Assembly (NCBI RefSeq): GCF_004153545.1
Contig: NZ_SDVA01000002.1
Location: forward strand, 124,001-188,000
DNA length: 64,000 bases
Reading direction: 5' to 3'
DNA from: Serinicoccus sediminis
GTDB taxonomy: Bacteria > Actinomycetota > Actinomycetes > Actinomycetales > Dermatophilaceae
The notes beneath the pieces are model-generated. The model worked only from the letters and a program-made list of their open reading frames with translations, had not been told where the DNA came from and made no database searches. Below, one piece after another: positions 15,396 through 24,594 of the stretch (its first letter is position 1; each line of letters opens with the position of its first letter). The position numbers and the translations under genes are program-made.

Positions 15396-16532
15396 ATGAG
15401 CACGCAGATCGCCCCGCCCGGCCTCAAGGGCCTCGTCGTCGCCCGCACCGCGACCGGCGACGTCCGCGGGGAGGAGGGTTTCTACCACTTCCGGCAGTAC
15501 TCCGCCGTCGACCTGGCGCGGCACCGCAGCTTCGAGGACGTCGCGCACCTCATGGTCGAGGGTCACCTGCCGGACGAGCAGGAGTCCGCCGCCTTCGCCA
15601 CCGAGCTCGCGGCCGCCTCCACCCTGCCGCACGCGCTGCTGGAGCAGCTGCTCGCCATCGCCCGGTCCGGCCCGGACCGCGGCGCCCTGGCCCGGCTGCG
15701 CACGGCCCTCTCCCTGCTGGGGTCGGTCGAGGAGTTCCCGGCGACCTACGGCGCCAGCCCCGCGCAGGTGCGCGCGGGCGTCCTCCGGCTCATCGGGGTC
15801 GTGCCGGTGCTGCAGGCCGCGCTCTTCCGTCTGCGCTCGGGTAGGCCGCCGCTCGAGCCGCGCCCGGAGCTCGGCGCCGGCGGCAGCTGGCTGTGGATGC
15901 TGACCGGTCAGGAGCCCGAGCCGGAGCACGCGGCGGCAGTGACGGCATACCTCACCAGCACCGTCGACCACGGCTTCAGCGCGTCGACCTTCACCGCCCG
16001 CGTCGTCACCTCGGCCGGCGCCGACGTCGTGTCCGCGGTCTGCGGCGCGATCGGGACGTTCTCCGGGCCGCTGCACGGAGGGGCGCCGGACCGCGCGCTG
16101 GACTCCCTCGACGAGATCGGCACGCCGGACCGGGCGCGGGAGTGGGTGCGCGAGCGGGTCGCCGCCGGCGAGCGCATCATGGGCTTCGGCCACGCGGTCT
16201 ACCGCACCGTCGACCCCAGGGCGGTCCTGCTGCGCGAGCACGCGCAGGTGCTCGGCGGCCCGCTGGCCGAGCTGGCGGTGCAGGTCGAACGCGAGGTGGT
16301 GGACGCCCTCGCCGAGCTCAAGCCCGGGCGCGAGCTGCACACCAACGTGGAGTACTACGCCGGCGTCGTCATGGAGCAGTGCGGGATCCCCCGGGAGATG
16401 TTCACCCCGACCTTCGCGACCGCGCGGATCGTCGGGTGGGGCGCCCACGTCCTCGAGCAGGCGGGCGACCCGCGCATCATCCGCCCGGCGGCGGAGTACG
16501 TCGGGCCTCAGGCCCCCGCGCCGCTGCCCTGA
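15396..16532 (+). CDS. Citrate synthase / 2-methylcitrate synthase
   Basis: A 378-residue cytoplasmic type-I-like citrate synthase that condenses acetyl-CoA (or propionyl-CoA) with oxaloacetate. The N-terminus PPGLKGLVVARTATGDVRGEEGFYHFRQY is the usual start of short Gram-positive enzymes. Catalytic histidines lie in SGPLHGGAPDRA (near 228) and IMGFGHAVYRTVDPR (near 262), and TFATARIVGWGAHVLEQ is the conserved C-terminal block. Length is normal. Whether it serves the TCA or methylcitrate cycle cannot be read from motifs; no prpB or prpD is adjacent. It is divergent from the HTH-bearing paralogue, which probably regulates it. Confidence 0.88.
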   Translation: MSTQIAPPGLKGLVVARTATGDVRGEEGFYHFRQYSAVDLARHRSFEDVAHLMVEGHLPDEQESAAFATELAAASTLPHALLEQLLAIARSGPDRGALARLRTALSLLGSVEEFPATYGASPAQVRAGVLRLIGVVPVLQAALFRLRSGRPPLEPRPELGAGGSWLWMLTGQEPEPEHAAAVTAYLTSTVDHGFSASTFTARVVTSAGADVVSAVCGAIGTFSGPLHGGAPDRALDSLDEIGTPDRAREWVRERVAAGERIMGFGHAVYRTVDPRAVLLREHAQVLGGPLAELAVQVEREVVDALAELKPGRELHTNVEYYAGVVMEQCGIPREMFTPTFATARIVGWGAHVLEQAGDPRIIRPAAEYVGPQAPAPLP

Positions 16533-16620
16533 GCCGGCGGCCGCCCGCCCGCTCCCCCGCGCGGCTAGGCTCCGGCCCAGGGTCCGCACCGGCCCCGTCG
16601 ACCCGACCCCGAGGACGCCC

Positions 16621-17619
16621 ATGCCCGAGCAGCCCACGAGCCTCACGCTCACCGCCCCCGGCATCCAGGTCGGCCTGCTCAGCACCGGCGCCGCCGTCAC
16701 CCGCGTCGAGCTGACCGACGCGCACGGCGAGGGCCCGGTCGACGTCGTCCTCGGCCACCGCGACCTCGCGGCATACCAGGAGGTCAGGGACTTCCACGGC
16801 GCCACCATCGGGCGGGTCGCCAACCGCATCGACGGCGGCCGGTTCCAGCTCGGCGACGAGCAGGTCGAGGTGCCGCTGGACCCGGACGAGCCGCACGCGC
16901 TGCACGGTGGACCGGACGGCTTCGACCAGCGCGAGTGGACCCTCGTCGAGGCCACCGAGGACCGTGCCGCCTGGTCGCTCACCTCCCCGGACGGCGACCA
17001 GGGCTTCCCCGGCGAGGTCGAGGTCGAGGTGCGGTATGCCGTCGCGCCCGGCCTCCTCACCGTCGAGCACCGCGCCACCACCTCGGCGCCGACGGTGGTG
17101 AGCCTGACGAACCACAGCTACTGGAACCTCGACGGCGAGGGCTCGGGGGACGTGCTGGGCCACACCCTGCAGGTCGACGCCGACACCTACCTGCCGCTGC
17201 GGGCCGACCAGATCCCGACCGGCGAGCTGCGCGACGTCACCGGGACGCCCTTCGACCTGCGTCGCCCCGTCGCCCTCGGCGACGCGATGGCCGAGGACGA
17301 CGAGCAGCTCACGATCGGCCAGGGCTTCGACCACCACCTCGTCGTCTCCGGCGACGGCCTGCGCCGGCACGCGGTGCTCGTCGGACGTTCGGGCCGCCGT
17401 CTGGAGGTGTGGAGCGACCGGCCCGGGGTGCAGGTGTATGCCGGTGCCCACTTCGACGGCACGGTCACCGGGCCGCGGGGGGTCGCCTACCGTCCGCGCG
17501 CCGGGGTCGCGCTGGAGACGCAGGCCCACCCGGACGCGGTGAACCACCCACGCTTCCCGTCGGTCGTCCTGCTGCCGGGACAGACCTACACCTCCACCAC
17601 GCAGTGGCGATTCAGCTGA
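16621..17619 (+). CDS. galM: Aldose 1-epimerase (mutarotase)
   Basis: A 332-residue galactose mutarotase-family enzyme interconverting alpha and beta anomers of aldoses in the cytoplasm. Conserved blocks: GATIGRVANRIDGGRF (about 60-75), the catalytic His region LTNHSYWNLDGEGSGDVLGHTLQV (about 161-184, cut here by family convention at NHSYWNL), FDHHLVV near 238, and a C-terminal ETQAHPDAVNHPRFPS containing the acid/base Glu. ATG at 16621 follows a GAGGACG ribosome site. TAGGCT at 16566-16571 is a likely -10. No galactose operon is nearby, so it is probably a general sugar-metabolism gene. Confidence 0.9.
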   Translation: MPEQPTSLTLTAPGIQVGLLSTGAAVTRVELTDAHGEGPVDVVLGHRDLAAYQEVRDFHGATIGRVANRIDGGRFQLGDEQVEVPLDPDEPHALHGGPDGFDQREWTLVEATEDRAAWSLTSPDGDQGFPGEVEVEVRYAVAPGLLTVEHRATTSAPTVVSLTNHSYWNLDGEGSGDVLGHTLQVDADTYLPLRADQIPTGELRDVTGTPFDLRRPVALGDAMAEDDEQLTIGQGFDHHLVVSGDGLRRHAVLVGRSGRRLEVWSDRPGVQVYAGAHFDGTVTGPRGVAYRPRAGVALETQAHPDAVNHPRFPSVVLLPGQTYTSTTQWRFS

Positions 17620-17636
17620 CGCGGACCCGGCGTCCT

Positions 17637-17650
17637 CCACCCCCGGGTGG
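17637..17650. terminator. Possible bidirectional terminator hairpin
   Basis: CCACCCCCGGGTGG forms a short GC-rich stem between the convergent galM and ABC permease ends. No T-run follows, as is usual for actinobacteria, so this rests on position and dyad only. Confidence 0.35.
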
Positions 17651-17668
17651 TGCGGGCGACGGCGCCCG

Positions 17669-19279
17669 TCAGCTCACCGGCACGTCGCGACGCCGCAGGC
17701 CGGCGAACCCGGCCACCAGCAGGCCGAGGCCCAGCACCGTGAGGACCACCAGGCCCGCGGGCTGCGGACCCTCCCCCACCACGTCCCGGCCGACGGTCAG
17801 GAAGGGCGTGAGGTCGAGCAGCCAGGACGGCAGGTCGAGGCCGGGGCCGAGGTAGGCCAGGACGGCGGCGACGGCGAAGGCGGCCCAGCCGAGGGCCTGG
17901 GCCCGGGGGAGCCAGCCGAAGAGCGCGACGCCGAGGCCGAGGAAGACCAGCACGGCCGGGAGCTGCGCGGTCCCTGCGCCGACCACGTCGCCGAGCCAGC
18001 TGCCGTCCTCGAGCGCGGCGGCGGCACTGGCCCCGAGGGCGAGGGCACCGACCGCGCCGACGACGACCGCGCCGAGCACCAGCACCAGCAGGCGCGGACC
18101 CAGCCATCCCGCCCGGGAGCGGCTCGCCGACAGCTCGACCTCGAGCCGGGAGCTCTCCTCCTCGCGGCGCAGCGCACCGACGCCCAGCAGGACGTAGGCG
18201 GTGCTCAGCAGGGCCAGCATGACGAGGAACGTCGACATCATCGGCGCCAGGACGAGGTCGGCGGCCCGGCCCTCCGCCTCCGGGCCGGCCCCGAGGAACC
18301 CGCCGAGCGCGGGGTTGTCGAGCACGGCGTCGACGATCTCCTGGGCGAGCGACCCGAAGACCGCCATGAGCGCGGCGGCACCGAGAGCCCACCCCGCGAC
18401 CGCCGTCCGCTGCTGGTGCCACGCGAGCCCGAGAGGGGTCCGCAGCGCGGCCGAGGCACGCGGTCGGGCCCGGCGCGGACGGAGCAGACCCGCCCCCACG
18501 TCACGGCGGTCCCGCAGCACCGACGCCAGGGCGAGCAGCCCGGCCCAGAGCGCCACCGGCACGGCCAGCGGCCACCACCGGGCGTCCACGCCGAAGGCCT
18601 GCACCTCGTCCACCCAGCCGTGCGGGCTGGCCCAGACCAGCGCGGTGTCCCGCAGCGCCCCCACTCCCCTGACCAGGTAGGACACGAGCGTCAGGGCCAG
18701 GCCCACCCCCCACACGGCGCGGGTGTGCTCCACCACCTGGGCGGCCACGGCGGTGACGCCCAGGAAGACCAGCCCGAGGCCGGCGACGGCCAGGCCGTAG
18801 CGCAGCGACCCGGCGGGATCGGCACCGAAGGGCAGCATGGCCGCCCCGATGCCCACCCCGGTGACGACCATGGCGGCACTGGCGACGAGCACCGCGGCGC
18901 CGAGCGGCGCGCGGCGGCCCACCCGGGCCGCCAGCAGCAGCTCGAGCCGGCCCGCCTCCTCCTCACGGCGGGTGTGCCGTGTGGTGAGGGCGATGGCCAT
19001 GACCGGGACGCCGAAGGACAGCACGAAACCGAACTCGTTCGCGAGCACACCGCCCAGGGTGTCCAGCCCCGCCACCCTCCCGTTGACGGCGGTGAGGGCG
19101 TCGCCGCCGAGGGTCTCGGCATACCCCGCGATCTTCTCCGGGGTGTCGTAGAGGGCGCTGATCGACGAACCGGTGAGCACCATGACCGCGACGAGCCCGA
19201 GGGCCCACGCGAGCAGCGACCGCCACCCGGTGCGCAGCGCGATACCGGCCATCGGGCCCACGCCCACCATGGCGCTCAT
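17669..19279 (-). CDS. ABC transporter permease, two-domain exporter type
   Basis: A 536-residue membrane protein of the ABC-2-like antibiotic exporter type, made of two similar halves of about six helices. Each half contains a short cytoplasmic R-R-E-E-x-x-R-L-E-x-x-L motif ([20 protein letters not shown] near 103; [19 protein letters not shown] near 363) that is diagnostic of this permease group. ATG at 19279 overlaps the stop of the ATPase gene (ATGA). With the ATPase and TetR gene it forms a three-gene efflux operon in which the drug substrate is unknown; homologues confer resistance to macrolide-, tetronasin- or daunorubicin-type compounds. Confidence 0.85.
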   Translation of the reverse strand: MSAMVGVGPMAGIALRTGWRSLLAWALGLVAVMVLTGSSISALYDTPEKIAGYAETLGGDALTAVNGRVAGLDTLGGVLANEFGFVLSFGVPVMAIALTTRHTRREEEAGRLELLLAARVGRRAPLGAAVLVASAAMVVTGVGIGAAMLPFGADPAGSLRYGLAVAGLGLVFLGVTAVAAQVVEHTRAVWGVGLALTLVSYLVRGVGALRDTALVWASPHGWVDEVQAFGVDARWWPLAVPVALWAGLLALASVLRDRRDVGAGLLRPRRARPRASAALRTPLGLAWHQQRTAVAGWALGAAALMAVFGSLAQEIVDAVLDNPALGGFLGAGPEAEGRAADLVLAPMMSTFLVMLALLSTAYVLLGVGALRREEESSRLEVELSASRSRAGWLGPRLLVLVLGAVVVGAVGALALGASAAAALEDGSWLGDVVGAGTAQLPAVLVFLGLGVALFGWLPRAQALGWAAFAVAAVLAYLGPGLDLPSWLLDLTPFLTVGRDVVGEGPQPAGLVVLTVLGLGLLVAGFAGLRRRDVPVS

Positions 19280-20205
19280 CGCGCGGCCGCCGTCCCGCCG
19301 TCGCCCGCGTAGGCCCGGAGGAAGAGGTCGTCCAGGCTGGGCGGGGTCACCGTGAGCGTATGGATGCCGGCCTCGTGCAGCGCACCGACGAGGTCGGCGA
19401 CCGCGTCCGGCTCGACCGCGGCGGTCACGTCGGTCCGCCCCTGCTCGTCGGTGCCCGTCTCGACGTCGCCGAGCCCGGGCATCCCCGCGAGCGCCGGCGT
19501 CCGCTCGGTCACGGCGCGCACCGCCGAGTGGGTGTGCCGCCGCAGGTCGGTCAGGGTGCCGGTCGTCACCGTCCGGCCCGCCCGGATGATCGAGACCCGG
19601 TCGGCCAGCGCCTCGACCTCCCCCAGGATGTGGCTGGAGAGCAGCACCGTGGTGCCCTGCTCCCGCCGCTCCCGCACCACCTGCTGGAAGACCTCCTCCA
19701 TGAGCGGGTCCAGCCCCGAGGTCGGCTCGTCGAGGACGAGCAGCTCGGCGTCGGTGGCGAGGGCCGCGACCAGCGAGACCTTCTGCCGGTTGCCCTTGGA
19801 GTAGTCGCGTGAGCGCTTGGTCGGGTCCAGGTCGAAGCGTTCCACGAGCTCGGCACGGCGGCCCTCGTCGACGCGGCCGTGGGCCCGGGCGAGGATGTCG
19901 ATGCACTGACCACCGCTCAGGCCGGGCCAGAGCGTGACGTCACCCGGCACGTAGGCGAGCCGCGAGTGCAGCTCCACGGCCTCGGCCCACGGGTCGCCGC
20001 CGAAGAGCCGCACCGTGCCGCCGTCGGCCCGCATCAGGCCCAGCAGGATGCGGATGGTGGTGGACTTGCCGGCGCCGTTGGGGCCGAGGAAGCCGTGCAC
20101 CTCGCCGCGGTCGACGACGAGGTCGAGGCCGTCCAGGGCCGTCGCCGCGCCGAAGGACTTGCGCAGCCCGGAGATCTCGATGAGGTGGTCCGACGGGGCG
20201 GTCAT
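19276..20205 (-). CDS. ABC transporter ATP-binding protein (drug exporter type)
   Basis: A 309-residue DrrA/CcmA-like ATPase. Walker [10 protein letters not shown] (about 46-54), signature [11 protein letters not shown] (near 143), Walker B with catalytic Glu [13 protein letters not shown] (about 162-174) and H-loop SSH (near 203). The signature has KGN for GGQ, common in this exporter group. The C-terminal about 80 residues form the DrrA-like extension. ATG at 20205 overlaps the TetR stop and the gene's own stop overlaps the permease start, so all three proteins are co-translated. It supplies energy to the two-domain permease encoded next. Confidence 0.92.
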   Translation of the reverse strand: MTAPSDHLIEISGLRKSFGAATALDGLDLVVDRGEVHGFLGPNGAGKSTTIRILLGLMRADGGTVRLFGGDPWAEAVELHSRLAYVPGDVTLWPGLSGGQCIDILARAHGRVDEGRRAELVERFDLDPTKRSRDYSKGNRQKVSLVAALATDAELLVLDEPTSGLDPLMEEVFQQVVRERREQGTTVLLSSHILGEVEALADRVSIIRAGRTVTTGTLTDLRRHTHSAVRAVTERTPALAGMPGLGDVETGTDEQGRTDVTAAVEPDAVADLVGALHEAGIHTLTVTPPSLDDLFLRAYAGDGGTAAAR

Positions 20206-20846
20206 GGCGTGCGTCCTTCCGGTGCGGGTGGGTCGGTCAGCATGAGCGTGAAGAAGGAGTAGGCGTCGCGTCCCCACCGGTCGATGCCGCCGGAGCCCAG
20301 GGGGTCGAACCCGAGCAGCTCGGTGAGCGGGTCGCGCAGCAGGACCGCTCCGAGGTCCATCGCCAGCAGCAGCGCCGCCCGGACCTCGGGGTCCGGGCCC
20401 GGGTCGAGCACCCCCGCCTCGCGCCACCGGGTCAGCAGGTCCACGGTCATCCGGTGCCACCCGCGCAGCACCTCGCGGGCCCGCTCGTCGTCGGCCAGCA
20501 GCATCCGGCGCAGGTAGGGCAGGACCGGCGAGTCGTCCGGGAAGAGGTCGGCGAAGGATCCGAGCTTGGCGTCGACGGCCGCATCGAAGGCCCCGGGAGC
20601 CGGGCTGCTGGTGGCGGACGCGGAGTCCTCGGGGGTGGGCATGAGCGCCTCGGTGAGCCCGAGGATGTGGTCGTCGCAGGCCGCGCGCAGCGCGTCCTTG
20701 GAGCCGTAGTGGTGCAGCACGAGGGCCGGGGAGACCCCTGCGGCGGCGGCGATCCGGCGCACGGTCACGGCGTCGAAGCCGTCGTCCGCGAAGAGGCGCA
20801 GCGCCGCGTCCCTGATCCGCGCCTTCGGCGTGAGGTCTGAACGCAT
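20202..20846 (-). CDS. TetR family transcriptional regulator of the ABC operon
   Basis: A 214-residue repressor. The HTH is at residues 8-55 ([32 protein letters not shown] then [14 protein letters not shown], the TetR signature). The rest is the helical ligand domain, including a low-complexity Pro/Ser/Ala stretch near 85-95. ATG at 20846 was chosen; another ATG at 20855 is 3 codons upstream. A palindrome containing the start codon and a second dyad just upstream are likely its operator. It overlaps the ATPase gene by 4 nt, so it should repress its own efflux operon until the drug binds. Confidence 0.9.
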   Translation of the reverse strand: MRSDLTPKARIRDAALRLFADDGFDAVTVRRIAAAAGVSPALVLHHYGSKDALRAACDDHILGLTEALMPTPEDSASATSSPAPGAFDAAVDAKLGSFADLFPDDSPVLPYLRRMLLADDERAREVLRGWHRMTVDLLTRWREAGVLDPGPDPEVRAALLLAMDLGAVLLRDPLTELLGFDPLGSGGIDRWGRDAYSFFTLMLTDPPAPEGRTP

Positions 20847-20873
20847 GTTCAGCATCCTAAACGACTGTTCAGT
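20837..20873. promoter_or_regulatory. Operator region of the TetR-ABC operon
   Basis: CTGAACGCATGTTCAG (20837-20852) is a 16-bp palindrome with perfect 6-bp arms that contains the ATG of the regulator. ACTGTTCAGT (20864-20873) is a second dyad carrying the same TGTTCAG half-site. Their spacing suggests two repressor dimers. Confidence 0.6.
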
Positions 20874-20924
20874 GCGCTGTCCAGCATCCTGACGCCGCCC
20901 CGCGTCCTGGGGGATACTGGCGAG

Positions 20925-21521
20925 GTGAGCAGCTCGAGCCCGGCCACCTGGCGCCGCGACGCCCCCGCGTGGGTGCGACGCGTCATACCCGTGCTGCTGC
21001 TGGTCGCGCTGATGTGGGTCACCGAGATCGTCGACCTCGTGCTGCCGCTGAGCCTGGACCAGTTCGGCATCCGGCCGCGGGACCTCGGCTCGCTGACCGG
21101 CATCGTGCTGAGCCCGTTCCTGCACCTCGGCTTCGGCCACCTCATGGCCAACACCGTCGCCCTGCTCGTGCTCGGCTCGCTGCTCGCACTGACCACCCGG
21201 CACCTGTGGGTGGTCACCGGCGGGGTGGTGCTGGTCAGCGGCCTGGGCGTGTGGCTGCTGGGGGCGCCCGGCACGGTGCACATCGGCGCGAGCGGCGTCG
21301 TCTACGGGTATGCCGCGTTCCTCGCCGTCTACGGCTTCGTCTCCCACCACCTGTGGCGGGCGCTGCTCGGGGTGCTGGTCATCCTGGTCTACGGCTCGAT
21401 GATCTGGGGGGTGCTGCCCCTCCGCGAGGGGGTCTCGTGGCTCTCGCACCTCTTCGGCGCCGCCGCCGGGGTCGGGCTGGCGCTCTGGCTCGGCCGCCGC
21501 GACCGGGTCGGCCGGCGCTGA
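20925..21521 (+). CDS. Rhomboid family intramembrane serine protease
   Basis: A 198-residue six-helix membrane protease. The catalytic dyad and signature are present: GHLMANTVALLVLGS (His-x4-Asn helix, about 72-86), HIGASGVVYGYAAF with nucleophile Ser (GASG, near 124) and SHLFGAAAGVGLALWL with the catalytic His (near 172). LSPFLHLGFGHL gives the loop before helix 2. It cleaves other membrane proteins within the bilayer; substrates are unknown. GTG at 20925 lies just after GATACTGGCGAG, so a leaderless start is likely. It is divergent from the TetR gene with about 78 bp between. Confidence 0.9.
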   Translation: MSSSSPATWRRDAPAWVRRVIPVLLLVALMWVTEIVDLVLPLSLDQFGIRPRDLGSLTGIVLSPFLHLGFGHLMANTVALLVLGSLLALTTRHLWVVTGGVVLVSGLGVWLLGAPGTVHIGASGVVYGYAAFLAVYGFVSHHLWRALLGVLVILVYGSMIWGVLPLREGVSWLSHLFGAAAGVGLALWLGRRDRVGRR

Positions 21522-21613
21522 CCGGCGACGCCCCGCCCCGGCAGCAGGACCACGCCCACCCCGGCACGTCGACGTCGCGGAATCCCCGCGCGGGCGAAGT
21601 CGTTGACGTGTCC

Positions 21614-22630
21614 ATGAAACGCATCGGCTTCCTCTCCTTCGGGCACTGGACCCCGCACCCCCAGTCGGCGACGCAGTCGGCGTCCGACGTGCTGCTGCAG
21701 TCGATCGACCTCGCGGTCGCGGCGGAGGAGCTCGGCGCAGACGGTGCCTACTACCGCGTGCACCACTTCGCCCGGCAGCTGGCCTCGCCGTTCCCGCTCC
21801 TCGCGGCGGTGGGCGCCCGCACGAAGCGGGTCGAGATCGGCACCGGCGTCATCGACATGCGCTACGAGAACCCGCTCTACATGGCCGAGGACGCCGGCGC
21901 GGCCGACCTCATCTCCGGCGGCCGGCTGCAGCTCGGCATCTCCCGGGGGAGCCCCGAGCAGGTCGTCGAGGGCTACCGCTACTTCGGCCACGACCCCGCG
22001 GAGGGCGAGACCGACGCCGACATGGCGCGGCGGCATACCGCGCGCTTCCTCGAGGCGCTCTCCGGCGAGGGCTTCGCCCAGCCGAGCCCGCGCCCGATGT
22101 TCCCCAACCCACCGGGCCTGCTGCGCCTCGAGCCGCACAGCGAAGGCCTGCGCGAGCGCATCTGGTGGGGCGCCGGGACCCGCGCCACCGCCGAGTGGGC
22201 GGGCACCCAGGGCATGAACCTCATGAGCTCGACCCTGCTCACCGAGGACGCCGGCGTGCCCTTCCACCAGCTGCAGGCCGAGCAGATCCATCTCTTCCAC
22301 GAGGCGTGGAAGACCGCCGGCCACGCGGGCACCCCGCGGACCTCGGTGTCGCGCAGCATCTTCCCGCTGGTCGACGAGCGCGACCACGCCTACTTCGGGC
22401 TGGAGCGGCGCAGCACCGACCAGGTCGGCGTCATCGACGGGTCACGCTCGACCTTCGGCAAGACGTATGCCGCCGAGCCGGACGAGCTGGCCCGCCAGCT
22501 GGCCGCCGACGAGGCGATCGCGGCCGCGGACACGCTGCTGCTGACCGTGCCCAACCAGCTCGGCGTCGACTACTGCGCCCACGTCATCGAGGGCGTGCTC
22601 GACGTCGCGAAGGAGCTGGGCTGGCGCTGA
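21614..22630 (+). CDS. LLM class flavin-dependent oxidoreductase
   Basis: A 338-residue luciferase-like monooxygenase-fold enzyme (TIM barrel using FMN or F420). The N-terminus MKRIGFLSFGHWTPHPQ, EELGADGAYYRVHHFARQLASPFPLLAAVGART, GTGVIDMRYENPLYMAEDAGAADLISGGRLQLGISRGSP (the conserved strand-helix region, about 75-113, quoted in parts by block) and WWGAGTRATAEWAG mark the family. It lacks features that would define a substrate; other relatives act as alkanal monooxygenases or F420-dependent reductases. It may be co-transcribed with the rhomboid gene 92 bp upstream. ATG at 21614 directly begins the first strand. Confidence 0.85.
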   Translation: MKRIGFLSFGHWTPHPQSATQSASDVLLQSIDLAVAAEELGADGAYYRVHHFARQLASPFPLLAAVGARTKRVEIGTGVIDMRYENPLYMAEDAGAADLISGGRLQLGISRGSPEQVVEGYRYFGHDPAEGETDADMARRHTARFLEALSGEGFAQPSPRPMFPNPPGLLRLEPHSEGLRERIWWGAGTRATAEWAGTQGMNLMSSTLLTEDAGVPFHQLQAEQIHLFHEAWKTAGHAGTPRTSVSRSIFPLVDERDHAYFGLERRSTDQVGVIDGSRSTFGKTYAAEPDELARQLAADEAIAAADTLLLTVPNQLGVDYCAHVIEGVLDVAKELGWR

Positions 22631-22696
22631 CCGTCTCGCTGTGAGGCGGGGTCTCGCCGTGGCCGCTGCTGGGCCGTCACCGCGCGGGTGACGGGG

Positions 22697-24022
22697 TCAG
22701 TCGCCGACCCGGAAGGCCGCGACCTCGCGGTGCGTGAGGGCGACCCAGGCACCGACCGCGAGGCAGCCGACCGCCCCGAGCAGCGCCGACCAGGCCGGGG
22801 TCGTGAGTCCGGCGACGAGTCCTGCGCGGGCGTTGCCGATGTCCGGGCCCGAGACCCCGATGACGTGCTCGACCGACGACACCCGCCCCAGGTGGCTGTC
22901 CGGTGTGGCGAGCTGCACCATCGCGGCCCGGCTCGTCACCGAGACCGTGTCGGCCGCACCCGCCACGACGAGCGTGGCCAGCGCCGCCCAGGCCCACCCG
23001 GCCAGCGCGGCGAGGCCGAAGCCGAGCAGCGCCACGCCCCAGACCGCGACCGCGCCCAGCTGCACCACGCCCAGCCGGGACCGCCGGGTGACCAGCCCGG
23101 ACCCCAGGCCGGCGCTGACGCCCCCGACGGCGACGCAGGTGAGGAAGAGCCCGAGGGTGCGCGGGTCGCCCCCGAAGAGCTCCTGGTTGACCATGGGGAA
23201 GAGGGCGACCGGGAAGGCCAGCAGCGTCGCGGCGAGGTCGAGCAGGAACGACCCGCGCAGCACCGGGTTGTGGCGCACCGCGTCGACCCCCTCGCCGAGC
23301 ATGACGAGCGCGGTGCGGGTGCGGCGGCGCAGCCGGGTGGTCGGGCTGGTCCGCGTGGGCGGGTCTGCTTTCGCGCGTGCCCCGGTCGGCGCCCGGCGCT
23401 CCGGCGGCATCGCCGGCAGCGCCCGGACGGTCCACCAGCTCACGGTGAGCGCGAGGGCGTTGACCAGGTAGCAGACCGCCGGGGAGGCGACGCCGAGCAG
23501 CAGCCCGCCGACCGCCGGGCCGACCATCATCGCCGCCTGGAAGCTGATCATGTGCAGGGCGATGCCGGCCGGCACCTGCTCGCGCGGCATGAGGCGGGTG
23601 ATGAAGGTCCGTCGCGCGGGCGCGCCGAGGGCGTTGCAGGCCGTCTGCACGCTGAGCAGGCCGAGCAGCAGGGGGAGCGGGTAGAGCCCGGTCACCAGCT
23701 GCGCACCGAGCGCGAGCGCCGCCAGCGCCTGCCCTGCGGTGGCGGCCAGGGCGACGCGCCGGCGGTCGAGCACGTCGGCCACGGGGCCGCCGACCAGGCC
23801 GAGCAGGATCATCGGCACGGCCTGGGCGATGCCGATGGCGGCCACCCAGAACGGGCTGCGGGTCATCTCCCACACCTGGAAGAGCACGGCCACCACCGCC
23901 ACCTGGTGCCCCAGCCCGGACAGCGCCCCGCCGACCCACAGGCGGCGGTAGGCGGGGCTGATCCGCAGGGGTGTCAGGTCCAGGAACGCGCCCCGTGCCC
24001 GCCGGGTGGCGGACGCCCTCAC
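22697..24022 (-). CDS. MFS transporter, MFS_3 (EntS-like) type
   Basis: A 441-residue major facilitator with twelve predicted helices and a long central loop (about 200-245) rich in Arg/Pro/Thr. The N-terminal half has LWVGGALSGLGHQVAVVAVLFQVWEMTRSP and the loop 2-3 motif GGPVADVLDRRRV, typical of the MFS_3 group that includes the enterobactin exporter EntS and many drug exporters. GTG at 24022 overlaps the stop of a MarR gene (GTGA), so both are one operon and the transporter is probably derepressed by the MarR ligand. Substrate unknown. Confidence 0.85.
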   Translation of the reverse strand: MRASATRRARGAFLDLTPLRISPAYRRLWVGGALSGLGHQVAVVAVLFQVWEMTRSPFWVAAIGIAQAVPMILLGLVGGPVADVLDRRRVALAATAGQALAALALGAQLVTGLYPLPLLLGLLSVQTACNALGAPARRTFITRLMPREQVPAGIALHMISFQAAMMVGPAVGGLLLGVASPAVCYLVNALALTVSWWTVRALPAMPPERRAPTGARAKADPPTRTSPTTRLRRRTRTALVMLGEGVDAVRHNPVLRGSFLLDLAATLLAFPVALFPMVNQELFGGDPRTLGLFLTCVAVGGVSAGLGSGLVTRRSRLGVVQLGAVAVWGVALLGFGLAALAGWAWAALATLVVAGAADTVSVTSRAAMVQLATPDSHLGRVSSVEHVIGVSGPDIGNARAGLVAGLTTPAWSALLGAVGCLAVGAWVALTHREVAAFRVGD

Positions 24023-24507
24023 GCCCCGTCGTCCCCGAGGTGGTCCTCCAGCCGCTCGGCGAACGAGCGCCGGCCCAGCGCCTCGGCGACGTCCGCGGCG
24101 ACCCGGCTCAGGGCATACGGCAGCTCCTCCTCGAGCTCGGCGATCGCGGCCTCGGTCGCGCGCCACTCCGCCTCCGCGAGGGGGACGAGGGCCCGGCCAC
24201 GCCCGGTGAGCGTGACCACGCGGGTGCGGCCGTCATCGCCCGCCTCGCTGGTCACCAGCTCGGCCTGACGCATCTGCGTGATCGTCTGCGAGAGCGCGGA
24301 GTGGGTCCGGTCGAGCTCGCTCGCGAGCTGGGTGATGGTCATCGGTCCGAGGTGCGCGAGCCGCACCAGCGGCAGCACGAAGCGGCTGCGCACCTGCCCC
24401 TGACCCCGCTCGCGGTAGGCCTCGTTGATGGCCGCGTCCATGCCCGCGAGCACCTCGAAGAGCTGCCGCAGCCGACTGCTGCGGGTCGGGTCGTCGGTCG
24501 ATGTCAC
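24019..24507 (-). CDS. MarR family transcriptional regulator
   Basis: A 162-residue dimeric winged-helix repressor. The DNA-binding core is LGPMTITQLASELDRTHSALSQTITQMRQAELV (about 55-87) followed by the wing EAGDDGRTRVVTLTGRGRALVP, the MarR signature. Helices at both ends form the dimer interface. GTG at 24507 lies inside a perfect ACAGCGCT/AGCGCTGT dyad and exactly 6 nt after TATATT, so its mRNA is probably leaderless and self-repressed by occlusion of the start. It overlaps the MFS gene by 4 nt and presumably controls efflux. Confidence 0.9.
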   Translation of the reverse strand: MTSTDDPTRSSRLRQLFEVLAGMDAAINEAYRERGQGQVRSRFVLPLVRLAHLGPMTITQLASELDRTHSALSQTITQMRQAELVTSEAGDDGRTRVVTLTGRGRALVPLAEAEWRATEAAIAELEEELPYALSRVAADVAEALGRRSFAERLEDHLGDDGA

Positions 24508-24529
24508 AGCGCTAATATAACAGCGCTGT
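24506..24529 (-). promoter_or_regulatory. MarR operator and promoter
   Basis: ACAGCGCT (24506-24513) and AGCGCTGT (24522-24529) are perfect 8-bp inverted arms around an AT-rich spacer holding the -10 TATATT. The operator covers promoter, predicted transcription start and GTG start codon. Confidence 0.7.
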
Positions 24530-24594
24530 CAGGTATGCCGTGTCGCGCCGGACGTCGACCGATGAGTGCGGGCGGCCCGGGAGGTCATACCGGC

